64,000 nt of DNA, taken from Doris montereyensis (lineage: Eukaryota; Mollusca; Gastropoda; Nudibranchia; Dorididae). Shown piece after piece: positions 47,101 to 57,639 of this stretch; positions within the stretch are counted from its first letter, which is position 1; each line of letters starts with the position of its first letter. The translations under genes were made by a program, and so were the position numbers. The DNA is taken from the NCBI GenBank assembly GCA_037039925.1, contig JAXRKP010000803.1:142501-206500 (forward strand). The letters run 5' to 3'. The notes beneath the pieces are model-generated. The model did not search any database, was not told where the DNA came from, and saw only the letters and a program-made list of their open reading frames with translations.

Positions 47101-47364
47101 CGTGAGAAGTGTGAAGTAACTATTAGATTTCATTTACGTGAGAAGTGTGAAGTAACTATTAGATTTCATTGACGTGAGAAGTGTGAAGTAACTATTAGAT
47201 TTCATTGACGTGAGAAGTGTGAAGTAACTATTAGATTTCATTGACGTGAGAAGTGTGAAGTAACTATTAGATTTCATTGACGTGAGAAGTGTGAAGTAAC
47301 TATTAGATTTAATTGACGTGAGAAGTGTGAAGTAACTATTAGATTTCATTGACGTGAGAAGTGA
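47077..47364. repeat. 36-bp minisatellite made from the C-terminal codons of the structural gene
   Basis: GAAGTAACTATTAGATTTCA recurs at 47077, 47113, 47149, 47185, 47221, 47257, 47293 and 47329, exactly 36 bp apart (eight units). The first unit is the C-terminal EVTIRFH segment of the degraded structural gene, so the array is an in-phase (12-codon) expansion of that gene's end. One unit keeps CATTTACGT (sense codon) where most have CATTGACGT (TGA). Confidence 0.92.
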
Positions 47365-47441
47365 CCTTCTATATTCTGTATATGAAACTGAATGCACATA
47401 AATTTTGTGTATTATAAACTGAAAATAAAAGTGATGATACA

Positions 47442-47870
47442 ATGAAAATACTTGATTTTGAATTAGGTTTGCAAATACTAGAAAAGTTAAAACAAGAACT
47501 CAGACGGAGAATAAATAAGGGTTTTAATGATGTTCAAAATATGTTAGAGAAAAAAGTTATACCATTGCTCTTAATGATACATTAGAAAATCGATTAGTTG
47601 TGAAAATTGTGACATTGCTTTGGTTGTGTTTAATACAAATGTAAAATTATTTAATATTAATGGCACAAATAATACGTTGGAAATTAAAGAGGTTAATAAA
47701 GATTGGTATGATTATGAAGTATCTAGAGGATGTTATGATTTACACACACAAAAATAGTAAGACTATCAAGTTAAAGTATTCTACTAATGAAATGTATCGA
47801 TTTTTTAGTGATATTAAAAACAAATCTGTTCTTAACACTTGAAGAGGAATAAAAGTAAGATTTTCTTCAC
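47442..47870 (+). pseudogene. Uncharacterised Polinton-region gene, degraded
   Basis: From ATG 47442 the sequence reads MKILDFELGLQILEKLKQEL and continues as a basic, amphipathic segment, then shifts frame near 47545 and 47600. A later open stretch (47660-47842) contains YTHKNSKTIKLKYSTNEM. No domain is recognised. It has the same strand and AT-rich composition as the ATPase and structural genes and lies right after the 36-bp repeat, so I read it as another gene of the same element. It could be a minor virion or core protein. Confidence 0.4.
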
Positions 47871-48129
47871 TCATCCTTACTCTATTGGAAACACTATAGG
47901 TTTTCACTCTAAAAAAAAGTATATGGCGGTGATAATAAGAATTAATTACACTACGCTGAAAAGGATATAAATATATTCAATAATAATCCAATAAATATGC
48001 ATCTGAATTGTATAAAAAATAATTACTTTAATGATGAAGAGCCTCCTTGTTTATTCATTCTTTCATGGTAAATGATAGAATCTAATTAATTATTATTTTT
48101 CCTTTAAAAAATGATATATCCGAATTGAA

Positions 48130-48420
48130 TACTGGAAGGGGTAATGGATGTTATTATGGAGCTGGGTTACTTATTTCAGAGTAGTAAGTGCTGCTACATC
48201 TCAAGCGGTAAAGGAAGTTGCAACAAATGTAGTTAAAAAAGTTGCAGTGAAAACACTAACTGAGATTAGTAATAGCGGAACGCCAAAAATAATGAATAAG
48301 GTTATTCCTCCTAGAAAACAAAAACTGGTTGTAGTCTATCAGATAAATCTGAAAGCACCCTTTATAAATATGCTACACTAATTCAAAAATATGTAAAAAA
48401 AAACAATAATTTATTTACAT
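48130..48420 (+). pseudogene. Short alanine/valine-rich frame in the Polinton region
   Basis: The open stretch 48148-48381 encodes an N-terminal aromatic segment followed by an amphipathic SAATSQAVKEVATNVVKKVA helix and a basic PPRKQK tail. Downstream a second frame continues with a YKYATLIQKYVKKNN-like segment (48363-48410). Small helical basic proteins of this kind are common minor capsid or DNA-binding components in Polinton-like viruses (general knowledge), but I cannot name it. It ends before the convergent minus-strand frames. Confidence 0.4.
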
Positions 48421-48442
48421 TGTAGATTTTAAAGAAAATCAA

Positions 48443-48822
48443 CTTTAGAATTTTCTCCTCTAAGTAGAATCACAAGGGCTTCGCAGTGTTTCAATAATTT
48501 CGGGCATATTATTCATAATTTCAGTAAATCTAAGATCGCATTGTAACAACTCTTGATATTTATCACACATCACACTAAATTGTATGTGCTTATACAAAGT
48601 AGATATTTTTATATGATATCTTTCTTCAATAAAACTATTAAACTTGAGATTCCCGTTTTGCAATCTCGGTATCGAGTCGTGTTTTCTACAGCTCTGCTGA
48701 TTTGGTTTTTGTATCAACATTTTGCTTATCAATTTCTCAGTTTTTTTGTTCAAGTGTTGTTCAGGTGTTGTTCAGGTGTTATAAGTATTGTTTCCCGTTC
48801 TTTTAATCAAGCTTGTAGGTAA
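48443..48822 (-). pseudogene. Uncharacterised minus-strand frame convergent with the Polinton plus-strand genes
   Basis: An open stretch (48460-48753) contains KTEKLISKMLIQKPNQQS and a C-terminal CDLRFTEIMNNMPEIIETLR segment. It looks like real, hydrophilic helical protein rather than a chance frame, and continues to a stop near 48443 in a second frame (ENSKVDFL). No family was recognised. Its orientation matches the DNA polymerase pieces further right. Confidence 0.4.
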
Positions 48823-49473
48823 ATAGTTGACTGTTATTTCAATTTCATTTGTCATTTGATTACTACGCTTTTCTTTGATCTAGAGAAAATGGTGGATATG
48901 CCTAGGCCCGATGTTGAGAGAGTTGCTCCTCTCTACATCCAAGTGACTGCCTTATCCTACCTCATGTCTTATGATTGGAAATAAATTGATGGCCTTACAA
49001 TTTGTCGGGCTCTTGCCAATGTGATTTGGGCAGGGTTGGGTAAATGGCTCTCAACTATTGGGGGGGGGATTTGGAGAATCTATGCGAAATCAAGGAAGCC
49101 AGAGGACAATTGTAAACGGCGGGGTTCAACCTGAAAGGTTTGCCTTTTTCACTAGTATCTGACAACCCCTTCAATCTAAATGGGTCTTCTTTCCCTCCAC
49201 AAAATTAATCGTCTGAGGCCCCCCCTCCTCCCTTTAGTGTTGACAATGATATAATTGTAGAAAATTTGGAAACAACGGGAATCAGACTCCTTTGCCCACT
49301 AAAATTTGAATGTTATAGAAGTGAGATCGGAGTCTGGACCCCATATAAGACAGGTCGACGATTTGTGTATATTGAGGTACCAACGACTGATTTACTTTTG
49401 GCTTTTAAACTTGGTAATTGGTCAGCATCTCTCTATTACAGGGAACAATTAAAATAAAAAAAGAACACACCTA
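48823..49473. other. Unassigned DNA with a possible decayed coding stretch
   Basis: On the plus strand 48889-49110 reads, with one stop, MVDMPRPDVERVAPLYIQVT and then DGLTICRALANVIWAGLGKW, which looks like genuine protein but is not one I recognise. An open frame at 49266-49457 (63 codons) has no known domain. G- and C-runs occur at 49062-49070 and 49220-49226. Confidence 0.35.
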
Positions 49474-50773
49474 AGGTGCAAGTCGATGTTTCTCTGAATT
49501 TTTCTATTACTTGTCTAATTGTAAATATCTGGTCTTGTACACTTCTTCCTGGTCTAAATCGACTCTGATGCTCTTCAATCTGATCCTCTACTTTTTTCTT
49601 TAGTCTCATTTCCAGAATCCTGGCATACGCCTTTCCTGGTCGGCTAGTAGTGATATCCCTCTATAGGTTTAGCATTCCATAGTTGATCCTTTCTTATGCA
49701 TTGGTACTACCGTGCTCTTTTTCAAGTCGTCTGGCACCTGTTTGGACTTTCAGGCTTGTTGACATATTGCATGTAGTAGTTTGTCTGCCTCTCTCCCTTG
49801 GTTTTTAATCATTTCTGGATAAACTTGATCTGCTCCTGGGGCTTTTCCTAATTTCACTTTTCTTATAGCTGTTTGAAGATCTTCCATTGAGATATCTACA
49901 TCTTCAGCTGCCTCATCTTGATTACTTGTTACTCTTAATAATTGATCTGTACTCCTTGTTTCATAAGTTCTGGAGGGATTATGTAATTGGTGAAAATACT
50001 TCCTCCACGTTTCCATGATTTTGATGTCTCCTTTCATTAAATGGCATGCTTAATTCGTCGTATTGGGCATGCTTTGGTCTTTCTCATTCTCTTGATTGCT
50101 CCCCAGAACAGCTTTCGATTTCCTTTCTTGAAGTCTTTGTCCAAAGTCTTCCCACTGTTCCTGTTTTGCTTTCCAAACTTCCTCTTTGGTGACAGTTCTT
50201 TTACTCACGTAATCTATCCTACCCTCTGGTCTCTTTGTTTGCAAGTATTTCTTGTTTCACTATTGGTTTATTTAGTTCTTCTATTTTGAGTTGAGTAGCT
50301 TTCTTCTCTTTCCTTTTGTTTTGTTTTCTTCAGTTAATAATCTCATTTTGGCTATCACTAGGTGATGATCACTAGATATTTCAGCTCCTCTGCTTACTCT
50401 AGCATCCATTGTACTGTAAAAAGGGAGCTGCTAACTATTATGTAGTCTATGATTGACTTTTCACATCTGTCTTCATTTGCTCTTGTATATTTGTGGATGT
50501 CGTTATGAGGGAAAAATGTGTTACCTATTTTCATGTTATTCTTTAAGCAAAAATCTATTAGTCTCTCTCCATTTGGAGAAGTTATTGTCTGTCCTTCTTT
50601 ACCCTATTACTCCTCCTGATGTTTCTACATTGTTGCCTACTCTAGCGTGTAAATCTCCTAAAACTATTAATTCCTGTTTGGGTTTGAATTTTTTATTTGT
50701 ACATCATTTTTAAGATATCTTTTTCTTCTTTGGTGGCATCTTCGTTTGGTCAGTGGGCTTACACATTTCCAAC
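49474..50773 (-). mobile_element. RTE copy D, both ends missing, inserted in the polymerase gene
   Basis: Sequence aligns with copy A from the RT fingers (GGTGCAAGTCGATGTTTCTC, 49476) to the endonuclease (GTGGGCTTACACATTTCCAA, 50753-50772). It lacks the 5' region and the 3' tail. Relative to copy A there is an internal gap near 50246 and another near 50750. An open stretch at 49750-50037 carries an RT N-terminal segment (VKLGKAPGADQVYPEMIKN). Confidence 0.85.
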
Positions 50774-51715
50774 ATCATTCATTAATCTTTTAGAGTGAGA
50801 CAGAATAGCCAGATGTGAAGGCATTAATTGTTTTTGTAATTCATCTCCAATATTCTCTTCAATGTAATATTGATTGTGGGTTGTTTTTTTTAAAATTATG
50901 TTATCAGTATATTTTTTCTCAATGTTTCTTCATTCCATAAATGGCTTTTTGTTCATATATCCTTCTGAACCATTTTTCGATATAAAGAATGTAATAATAA
51001 CTTTACCAATGCATAACCAACCTTATTTTTTCTCCTCTTTGAATTTGTTCTTAAGATCATATAACCCATAAACATATTCTCTAAATTGGTTAATTGCGAA
51101 GTTTTCTTCAGAAACTAATCCATCAAGTATATTAATTATTTTTCTCCACATCTAGCAATTTCTTGAAGATCAACTGATGTTAGAGTGTCACAACATCTTC
51201 CTGATTTACTTAGCAAAACCTCTTTTTTATTTACTTTATTCATACATAAAATAGGGGTAAAAACATATTATCTGTATACTCCTATAACACTTTAAATATA
51301 CTTGTCTTTGGTATACGCTCTTGATTGTTAAATTTATCAAGAAATTCGTTTTCTTCTGTTTTTCTATTAAATATTGTAGCCGATTGTGCTCGAGGATATT
51401 CTGAATTTAGATTTGCCATGGCAGATGGATATATGTGGTTATTATATAACGCAATCATCCTTTCTACTTCTTTTATGTTTTTCTATTTCTTCTGTTATAT
51501 TTTAAACGTATGAGAATTTTTATCAAGTTTATTATACTCACTCAAATATTGTTTCTAATTAAATTTTTAGTTAATATATTTACGACTTCTTCACTTGTAT
51601 CAAACTTCTGAAAGTTAGCAGCAATCCTTCCTCCTTTAACACTTTTTCTATCAAATGGTTTTGTTATAACTTATGGGAATGTGCATTAATATTAATGTTT
51701 TTCTTTTTTCTCATT
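50774..51715 (-). pseudogene. Polinton-like type-B DNA polymerase, palm region, degraded
   Basis: On the minus strand, an IYPSAMAN segment at about 51411-51434 matches the PolB motif A region (S/NxYPSAM of protein-primed polymerases). A NILDGLVSEENFAIN segment follows near 51130, then a segment near 50960-51010 in which the K..LL(N/H)SLYGK motif B can be traced across a frameshift. A HSKRLMNDV segment lies at the junction with RTE copy D. Motif C (YTDTDS) should follow but is missing, because the retrotransposon begins there. In an intact Polinton this polymerase replicates the element. The left part of the same gene lies at 57640-59465. Confidence 0.65.
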
Positions 51716-51726
51716 CATTTTTAGTT

Positions 51727-51977
51727 TAGTCAGCGCTGTTCATACAGCGATGGTGTGTTTCTCACCTGCTTCGTGATATTAGAATATTGGTTTCCTATAC
51801 TACTTCTTTGGATGTTGAAATTTATTTGTGAAAATAGAAAATATGATTGTGATTCCCTCTTTGTGCGGACATTTTTGGTTTTATTACTGATAAATTCTAG
51901 CTTTCAAACAAATAATATCTTTAAAACATTTGGTGAGGTTCAATCTCAACACCATGTTTATGATTCACTTATTGAAC
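51727..51977 (+). mobile_element. CR1/Rex1-like element, isolated 5'-end copy
   Basis: This block is about 90% identical by eye to the start of the longer element at 52620-52866 (shared GTGTTTCTCACCTGCT, AAATTTATTTGTGA, TTTGGTGAGGTTCAATCTCA). Homology stops after CATGTTTATGATTCACTTA. It is a 5' fragment in the same orientation, about 890 bp upstream of the long copy. Confidence 0.85.
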
Positions 51978-52619
51978 GGAAACGCGTCATCAGACAAAAT
52001 ATGATTGTGGAGTCATTGAAGATTTAAAATCCATGATTAAAATGTTTAAGATTATGGATTAAGACTGCTAAAAGTTCACAGTTTGTGACTACAATTGTGA
52101 ACAGATGCCTTTAAATGTTATATCCAAAAATTAAAAAAGGCCAAACCGGTATATCCAGGTGAAATAATACAAATCCAAGAAAACAGAGAGAGAGCACAGA
52201 AGGACACAGCCAGCCTATCCACCATTTGGTTTAACATCAACGCGTATATGCCGATAAAATCGATGTAAGTTGTAGCATATTCAACATCCTGACTATATTC
52301 GGTGCCCATAAAACTATGATGTCGTCGAAGATGCTGGTTAGGTAAATATTGCATGTTTTGATAATCACATTTGCAAGGGGCTAGACAGTTCAATGGTCCT
52401 TCTACGTTGCTGAACGTAAATTTATCTACTGTACTTTTGCCTTAAAACGTACCAACGAGTATGAAGCTACTTAGAGGGCCACAAAAAGGCTTCCCAATGT
52501 GTACTTACGATGGATCATTCTACATCATGCATACTTCACGACTTTGAAATGAATCAAATTGTCCGGCAAGGCAACCGTTGTAAAGTTGGCGGATCCGTTC
52601 AAAGTCTTTTACCATCTCC
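51978..52619. other. Unassigned DNA between two copies of the CR1/Rex1-like 5' end
   Basis: A minus-strand open frame at 52118-52393 with a hydrophobic C-terminus is not recognisable. No other features were seen. Confidence 0.35.
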
Positions 52620-52719
52620 AGTCAGCGCTGTTTACACGGCGATGACGTGTTTCTCACCTGCTCCGTGACATTAGAATATTGATTTCCTATACCACTCCTT
52701 TGAATGTTGAAATTTATTT

Positions 52720-53898
52720 GTGAGAATAGAAAATATGATTGTGATTCCTCTCTTTGTGTGGACATTCTTGGTTTTATTACTGATAAATTCTAGCTTTCAA
52801 ACGAATAATATCTTTAAAACATTTGGTGAGGTTCAATCTCAACGCCATGTTTATGATTCACTTACTTTGAAATCCCTTCGCCCTCGTGTACCGAACACTG
52901 TTCACTTTCACAACAACGTGGTCAATTTGCAACTACACGAACAGAAGAAAAATAAAAGAGGAAGAAAAGGTGGTGTCAAAGCGCGTATGGTCAGGAGACG
53001 GAAGCGACCTGTGTTGCCAGTTGTGATCACAGGAATTGTACGGTCACTTAACAACAAACACGATGAACTTAAATCATGTACTGGTTACTTGAGCAAATAC
53101 AGAAACGCCTCTATTATGTGTTTAAGTGAGTCGTGGTTAAAGGAAGAAATGCCGGACAGTAGTTTTGAGACCGATGGCTTTGTGTTGGAAAGAAATGATC
53201 AGAATATTACAAACTTGACAAAAACCGATGGAGGAGGTGTCTGTGCCTATATAAACAAACGATGGTGTCATGAAAACAACATCCATGTTTGGAAAAAAAA
53301 ACCCACTGCACTGCTGATTGTATTAGATATTAGCCTATCTTTAAGACCATATTATATGCCAAGAGAATTTCAAAAGATAATAGTAAATGTAGTATATATC
53401 CCATGCGATGCTAACACATCAACAATAACAATGGAAATTACAGACATACTTGATGAAAAATTAACGTCATCCCCCGATTCTGTTATAGTTACAACTGGAG
53501 ATTTCAATCAAAGGAACATTGACCCTTCCCTTTCATTCTACCAACATGTGACATGTCCAACACGTCAAGATAAAATAATTGACTTATTTTATTCTAATGT
53601 GGCAAATGGATATAAAAGCAAGGCTCTTCCATCACTCTTCACATCAGACCACAACATGATACTAATGATGCCCAAGTACAAGACCAAACTGATTGAGGAA
53701 AAGCCAGTTAAGAAAACTAAGTTTGTCCGGAATGATGATGCATATGAAAGGTTGAAAGGTTGTTTTGCTTGTACTGATTGGAGTGTGTTTTATGACGCAT
53801 GTGAGGGCCTTGAGGAACTGAATGGTGCTGTGAGCTCTTATGTTTATTTTTTAAGAATCTGTCCTAGAAAAGACAACCCCAAAAGTATTTCCAAATAA
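52720..53898 (+). CDS. CR1/Rex1-like ORF2 N-terminus with APE endonuclease
   Basis: A 392-codon frame, the longest in the window. It starts with a hydrophobic segment (FVWTFLVLLLINSSF) and a basic region (KKNKRGRKGGVKARMVRRRK), then the endonuclease: GIVRSLNNKHDEL, MCLSESWLKE (catalytic Glu motif), GGGVCAYINKRWC, VVYIPCDAN, TTGDFNQR (GDFN motif), CPTRQDKIIDLFYSN and the C-terminal SDHNM (catalytic SDH). These occur in the family's normal order, and the set resembles Rex1/CR1 elements of fish and invertebrates (family knowledge). It nicks DNA for target-primed reverse transcription. The frame stops at 53898 where ORF2 should continue into RT, so the protein is truncated. Confidence 0.88.
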   Translation: MRIENMIVIPLFVWTFLVLLLINSSFQTNNIFKTFGEVQSQRHVYDSLTLKSLRPRVPNTVHFHNNVVNLQLHEQKKNKRGRKGGVKARMVRRRKRPVLPVVITGIVRSLNNKHDELKSCTGYLSKYRNASIMCLSESWLKEEMPDSSFETDGFVLERNDQNITNLTKTDGGGVCAYINKRWCHENNIHVWKKKPTALLIVLDISLSLRPYYMPREFQKIIVNVVYIPCDANTSTITMEITDILDEKLTSSPDSVIVTTGDFNQRNIDPSLSFYQHVTCPTRQDKIIDLFYSNVANGYKSKALPSLFTSDHNMILMMPKYKTKLIEEKPVKKTKFVRNDDAYERLKGCFACTDWSVFYDACEGLEELNGAVSSYVYFLRICPRKDNPKSISK

Positions 53899-54141
53899 TA
53901 AACCATGAGTGAAACGCGAACTCAAACTTTTACTCAATAACAAAAAACGCGCATTCATGGAGAAAAAATGACGAAAAGAAGAAAACAGTTCAGAAAGAAT
54001 TAAAACAGAAAATTAAAGAATGCCAAAAGAAATACAAAAACAACATTGAAGAAAATTTAGATCAAATAACTTGAGATGTGTCTGGGATGGAATGAAAAAC
54101 ATTGTAGGCTATAGAACGAAAGAAAATCTGTATTTTTAGAG

Positions 54142-54456
54142 ATGGGAAAAGAAAAAGAGCATGTTGACGACCTGAACACTTTTTACGCTAGATTTGACCA
54201 ACTTGACTTTTCTGATCACATAGATGGTATGAGAAGCAGCCTCAAAGAAAATGAAGATACACCAATAACGGTCATTGAAAATGAAGTAAATAAACTTTTC
54301 AAAAATCTTAAAATAAACAAAGCCTCTGGACCGGACAATATAACCTCACGTGTCATGAAATTATGTTCTACTGAACTCTCAGGTATATTTCCGTACATAT
54401 CTAATTTATCACTGTCGTTAAATTATGAAATACCGAATGCTTGGAAAATGTCCCAA
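54142..54456 (+). pseudogene. CR1/Rex1-like RT N-terminal part, interrupted
   Basis: The open stretch carries DLNTFYARFDQLDFS, FKNLKINKASGPDNI (RT finger motif) and EIPNAWKMSQ, after which the sequence switches to the 3' tail of RTE copy E. The remaining codons of the apparent 146-residue frame (54457-54582) are read-through of the inserted RTE and not part of this protein. Confidence 0.85.
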
Positions 54457-56177
54457 CTATTTTTCTTTCTTTCTTTATCAGTTCCCATTCTACCTTTCGG
54501 TGTATGGGTTTTCAGATGCCCAAGATGGTATTTCTCCAGGATGCCCTGTCTTGGCAGGAATGTTTCCTTCCAAAAAAGTTAAATTTCTATGTTTCAATGC
54601 CTCCCCTATATCTTCTTCCACTTTCTCCGAGGTCTGCTTTTTTGGTCTTTTACCTTGGGCTTTAGCACTGTACACTGATTTAGCTATTCTATTGTCATTC
54701 ATTCTGTTTACATGCCCAAACCATCTCAATTGATTTATTTTTTTATCTTAGTTTTTATGCCATCTGCTTTTGTTTGACTCTTATTGTTGTGTTTCTGATT
54801 TTGTCGCTTTTAGTTTTTCCCTACTAATTCGTAGATATTTCTTTCAGCTGCCTGTACTCTACTGTATTATCTACTCTATAAAGTCCAAGTTTCGCTGCCA
54901 TAAAGGAGAGTAGGACAATAAACTGTACTGTATACTGCCATTTTGTTTTTTGTTGACAATTCTTGTTTACCTACAAATGCCTTTCCTAGATGGTTATATA
55001 TTGCACTTGCCTTTTGATTTCATGGTTGATTTCTTCTCTTAGTTTTCCCTCTGAGTTAATCATTACTCCTGAGCAATTGTAGCTTTGAACTTGTTGTAAA
55101 TACTCCCTGCCCAATTTAAGATTTTGTGTTTTGGCTTCCTAGTTACTAGGGTTGTTTTGGTTTTATTTGCATTTACTCTTATTCCTCTTTTATTTAGTTC
55201 ATTGTTTATAATGTTGATGTGCGACTGTAGGTCACTTTCTGATTTTCCAAACAGAACTAGATCATCGGATAATGAAAGCATTGATACATTTACTGGTTTG
55301 AGCTTCCACATACCTACATTCATTTTCTTCATTTTTGAGGATGCCTTTGCGACTGAAGCCATAAATGTGATAAACAAAAGAGGACTTGGGTTACAAGTCT
55401 TACTCCAATATCTACATCAAATTGCAGATATGTTTCCAGCTACTCACTGCATATGTTGGTTTATTGTAAAAACTTTTGATGGCTTTATTTAATTTTGCTT
55501 ACATGGTGTTCTTTTACGGAATGTCATAGTTTGTCCCTCCTCACAGTGTCAAATGCCTTAGATAAGTCAATAAAACACAGATGTGAAGTCGATCGTTTTC
55601 TGTGGAATTTTTCTATTATTTGTCTAATTGTGAATGTGTTGGTTAGTACACTTTTTCCTTGTTAAATCCACTATGCTTTCAATCTGATCCTTTAGTTTTT
55701 CCTTAGTCTAATTTCCAGTATCCTAGGCATATACTTTTTTTGGAATTAGACATGGGTTAGTGATATCAGATAGTTTGAGCATTCCATAGTTGATCCTTTT
55801 CTTATGTATTGGTTAGGGATTCCCTTTTTTCCAGGGTCTAGCACCTGTTTGGACTTCCATGCTTGTTGGCATATTGATGTAGGGTTTTGTCTACCTCAAA
55901 CATTTTAATCACTTTTGACAACCTTGATCTGCTCATGGGCCTTTTGGATTATTACCTTTCTTATAGCTGTTTGGATTTCTTCCATTGATATACTACATCT
56001 TCAGCTATCTGGTCTGGATTACTTGATATCTTATTAATTGATCTTTACAAATTGATTAAATATACGTTCTGGAGGGATTATGTAATTGGTGAAAATGCTT
56101 TCTCCATGTTTCCAGGATTTAGCTGTTCTTCTTTCATTATTTCTGGGTTTGACATTCTTAATTTGTCGTATTGGGTA
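54457..56177 (-). mobile_element. RTE copy E, 3' half, nested in the CR1/Rex1-like element
   Basis: Its 3' end (GATAAAGAAAGAAAGAAA read on the minus strand) lies at 54457-54480. The C-terminal tail is open at 54490-54729 (HVNRMNDNRIAKSVYSAKA), and a FADD-region remnant reads MLSLSDDLVLFGKSE near 55220-55270 on the minus strand (A to S change before DD). Homology to copy A continues in decayed form to about 56177. It is 5'-truncated, as usual for target-primed insertions. Confidence 0.85.
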
Positions 56178-56517
56178 TTAATCTCCTGTCCCAAAATTTA
56201 GTGATATAAAACAAATGTCTTGAGGATTAGTTGAAAACAATTTGGGATTAGAATGGGTTTGTCGACCTACACCAATTTGGGTTTAAATCTAAAAGTGGGC
56301 GTTGGGCTAAATTTTTTTTATAAATAACGTTTACATATCATCTTGATACAAAAGCTATGTAAAATATTTTTGTTGATTTTTCAAGTGTTTTTAATACAAT
56401 ACAGCCACACATGCTGATTCCTAAATTATTAAATATTGGGTTTGGGAAAAATGTAAGTTTCTGGATCTTAAGATTTTCTGACAAAACAGACCTCAATTTG
56501 TTAGATTAAAATCGGAG
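56178..56517. other. Unassigned segment between RTE copy E and the resumed CR1/Rex1 RT
   Basis: AT-rich, no coding signal, no match to other parts of the window that I could see. It may be leftover element sequence or a further small insertion. Confidence 0.35.
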
Positions 56518-57170
56518 AATGGTTTTTTTGACTCGTCAGTAACTGTACCAAACACTGGAGCACATCAGGGGGACTGTCCTTGCCCCTATATTCTTTCTAT
56601 CTACATTAATGATTGTAAAACTTTTTTTGAAAACATCCCAATAATAAAATATGCAGATGATACATTTAGCCAAGCTCTTATCAGGCCAGAAGTAGATCTA
56701 ATCAATTATGCTCAGAAATCAAAACGTTTTGTAAAATGGTGTGATGACAATTATTTACAACTTAATGTTAACAAAAGAAAAGAAATGATTTTTTGATTTT
56801 AGGAAGACAAATAACATCCATAATGATATTGTTATAAAAGATGATGCAATTGAGAAAGTTAATGAATATAAATATCTTCGCATAATTTTTGACGAGAGGC
56901 TAGAATGGTAAAAATAATCAAATAAAATTTTAAAGAACGTGAACAAAAGAATGTATTTGAGGACGAAGGTTTATAAGTTTCAAATCGATATCACTCTAGT
57001 AAGACTTTTCCGTCAAACTTGCATAAAGAGTATTATTATTTTTAGTATAACTACATAGGAGGAAATACAAGAGATAAAGAAAAGAAGAAATTTAATAGGA
57101 CACTGAAACACATGGGGAAACTCATAAATGATGTAGAGGAGACCTTTGAAGATCTGTATGAGATTTAATA
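56518..57170 (+). pseudogene. CR1/Rex1-like RT palm and thumb, degraded
   Basis: SSVTVPNTGAHQGDCPCPYI (motif with the QG pair) and IKYADDTFSQ (catalytic YADD box near 56650) are in one frame from about 56535, followed by KRFVKWCDDNYLQLNVNK. Frameshifts then occur near 56790 and later. The remaining C-terminal homology (YKYLRIIFDERLEW, 56868-56910, and a LVRLFRQTCIKS segment, 56998-57033) is in other frames. It continues the element whose endonuclease is at 52720-53898. Confidence 0.85.
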
Positions 57171-57639
57171 CAAGATCAAACTCAGGAGTATAATAAAAGA
57201 CAACACCCACTCTTTTCTCCATACCCAAAACAAGTAGTAGAAGCGGCCGACTTATAAATTTAAAATTCCGCACTGACAAATATTTTAGATCTTTTCTTCC
57301 AAGCGCCATATGAAAGTTTGAACATACCTTACTTTGAAAGCACAATGGCGTTTTCCTCACAATGTTTACGAAATGTAAATTGATCGATGGTGAATGAATG
57401 ATGTATAATAAGTTAATGAATGTATAAAGCTAAACTGATTTTGTCTATAATTAGTCTATCTTTCAAGAAAAACAAAACATTCTATGTATATTGTTTCACC
57501 GCACTATTTATTTACCCACCTTTGCATTTGTGTATACTTCTCCTAAAATCTAAACATTTAATGATTAATAACTAAGTTAAATTTGTTTTTAATTTAAATG
57601 CATTGAAATATTCTTTTTTATTCTTCAAACGGAAATTGT
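57171..57639. other. Unassigned AT-rich DNA
   Basis: Possible 3' untranslated region of the CR1/Rex1-like element or polymerase remnant. No clear motif was seen. Confidence 0.3.

Larger units (their letters stand above)
52620..57170 (+). mobile_element. CR1/Rex1-like non-LTR retrotransposon, split by RTE copy E
   Basis: Plus strand: a 5' region, an APE endonuclease (52720-53898), a linker and the RT start (53899-54456), then RTE copy E on the opposite strand (54457-56177), an unassigned 340-bp segment, and the RT palm and thumb (56518-57170). About 200 RT codons between AWKMSQ (before the insertion) and SSVTVPNTGAHQGD (after it) are absent, so a deletion accompanied or followed the insertion. 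The whole lies inside the Polinton-like polymerase gene. Confidence 0.85.

Noticed and set aside
54457..54582. C-terminal part of the 146-codon frame beginning at 54142
   Set aside because: Beyond 54456 the sequence is the antisense of RTE copy E, so the extension is read-through of an insertion.
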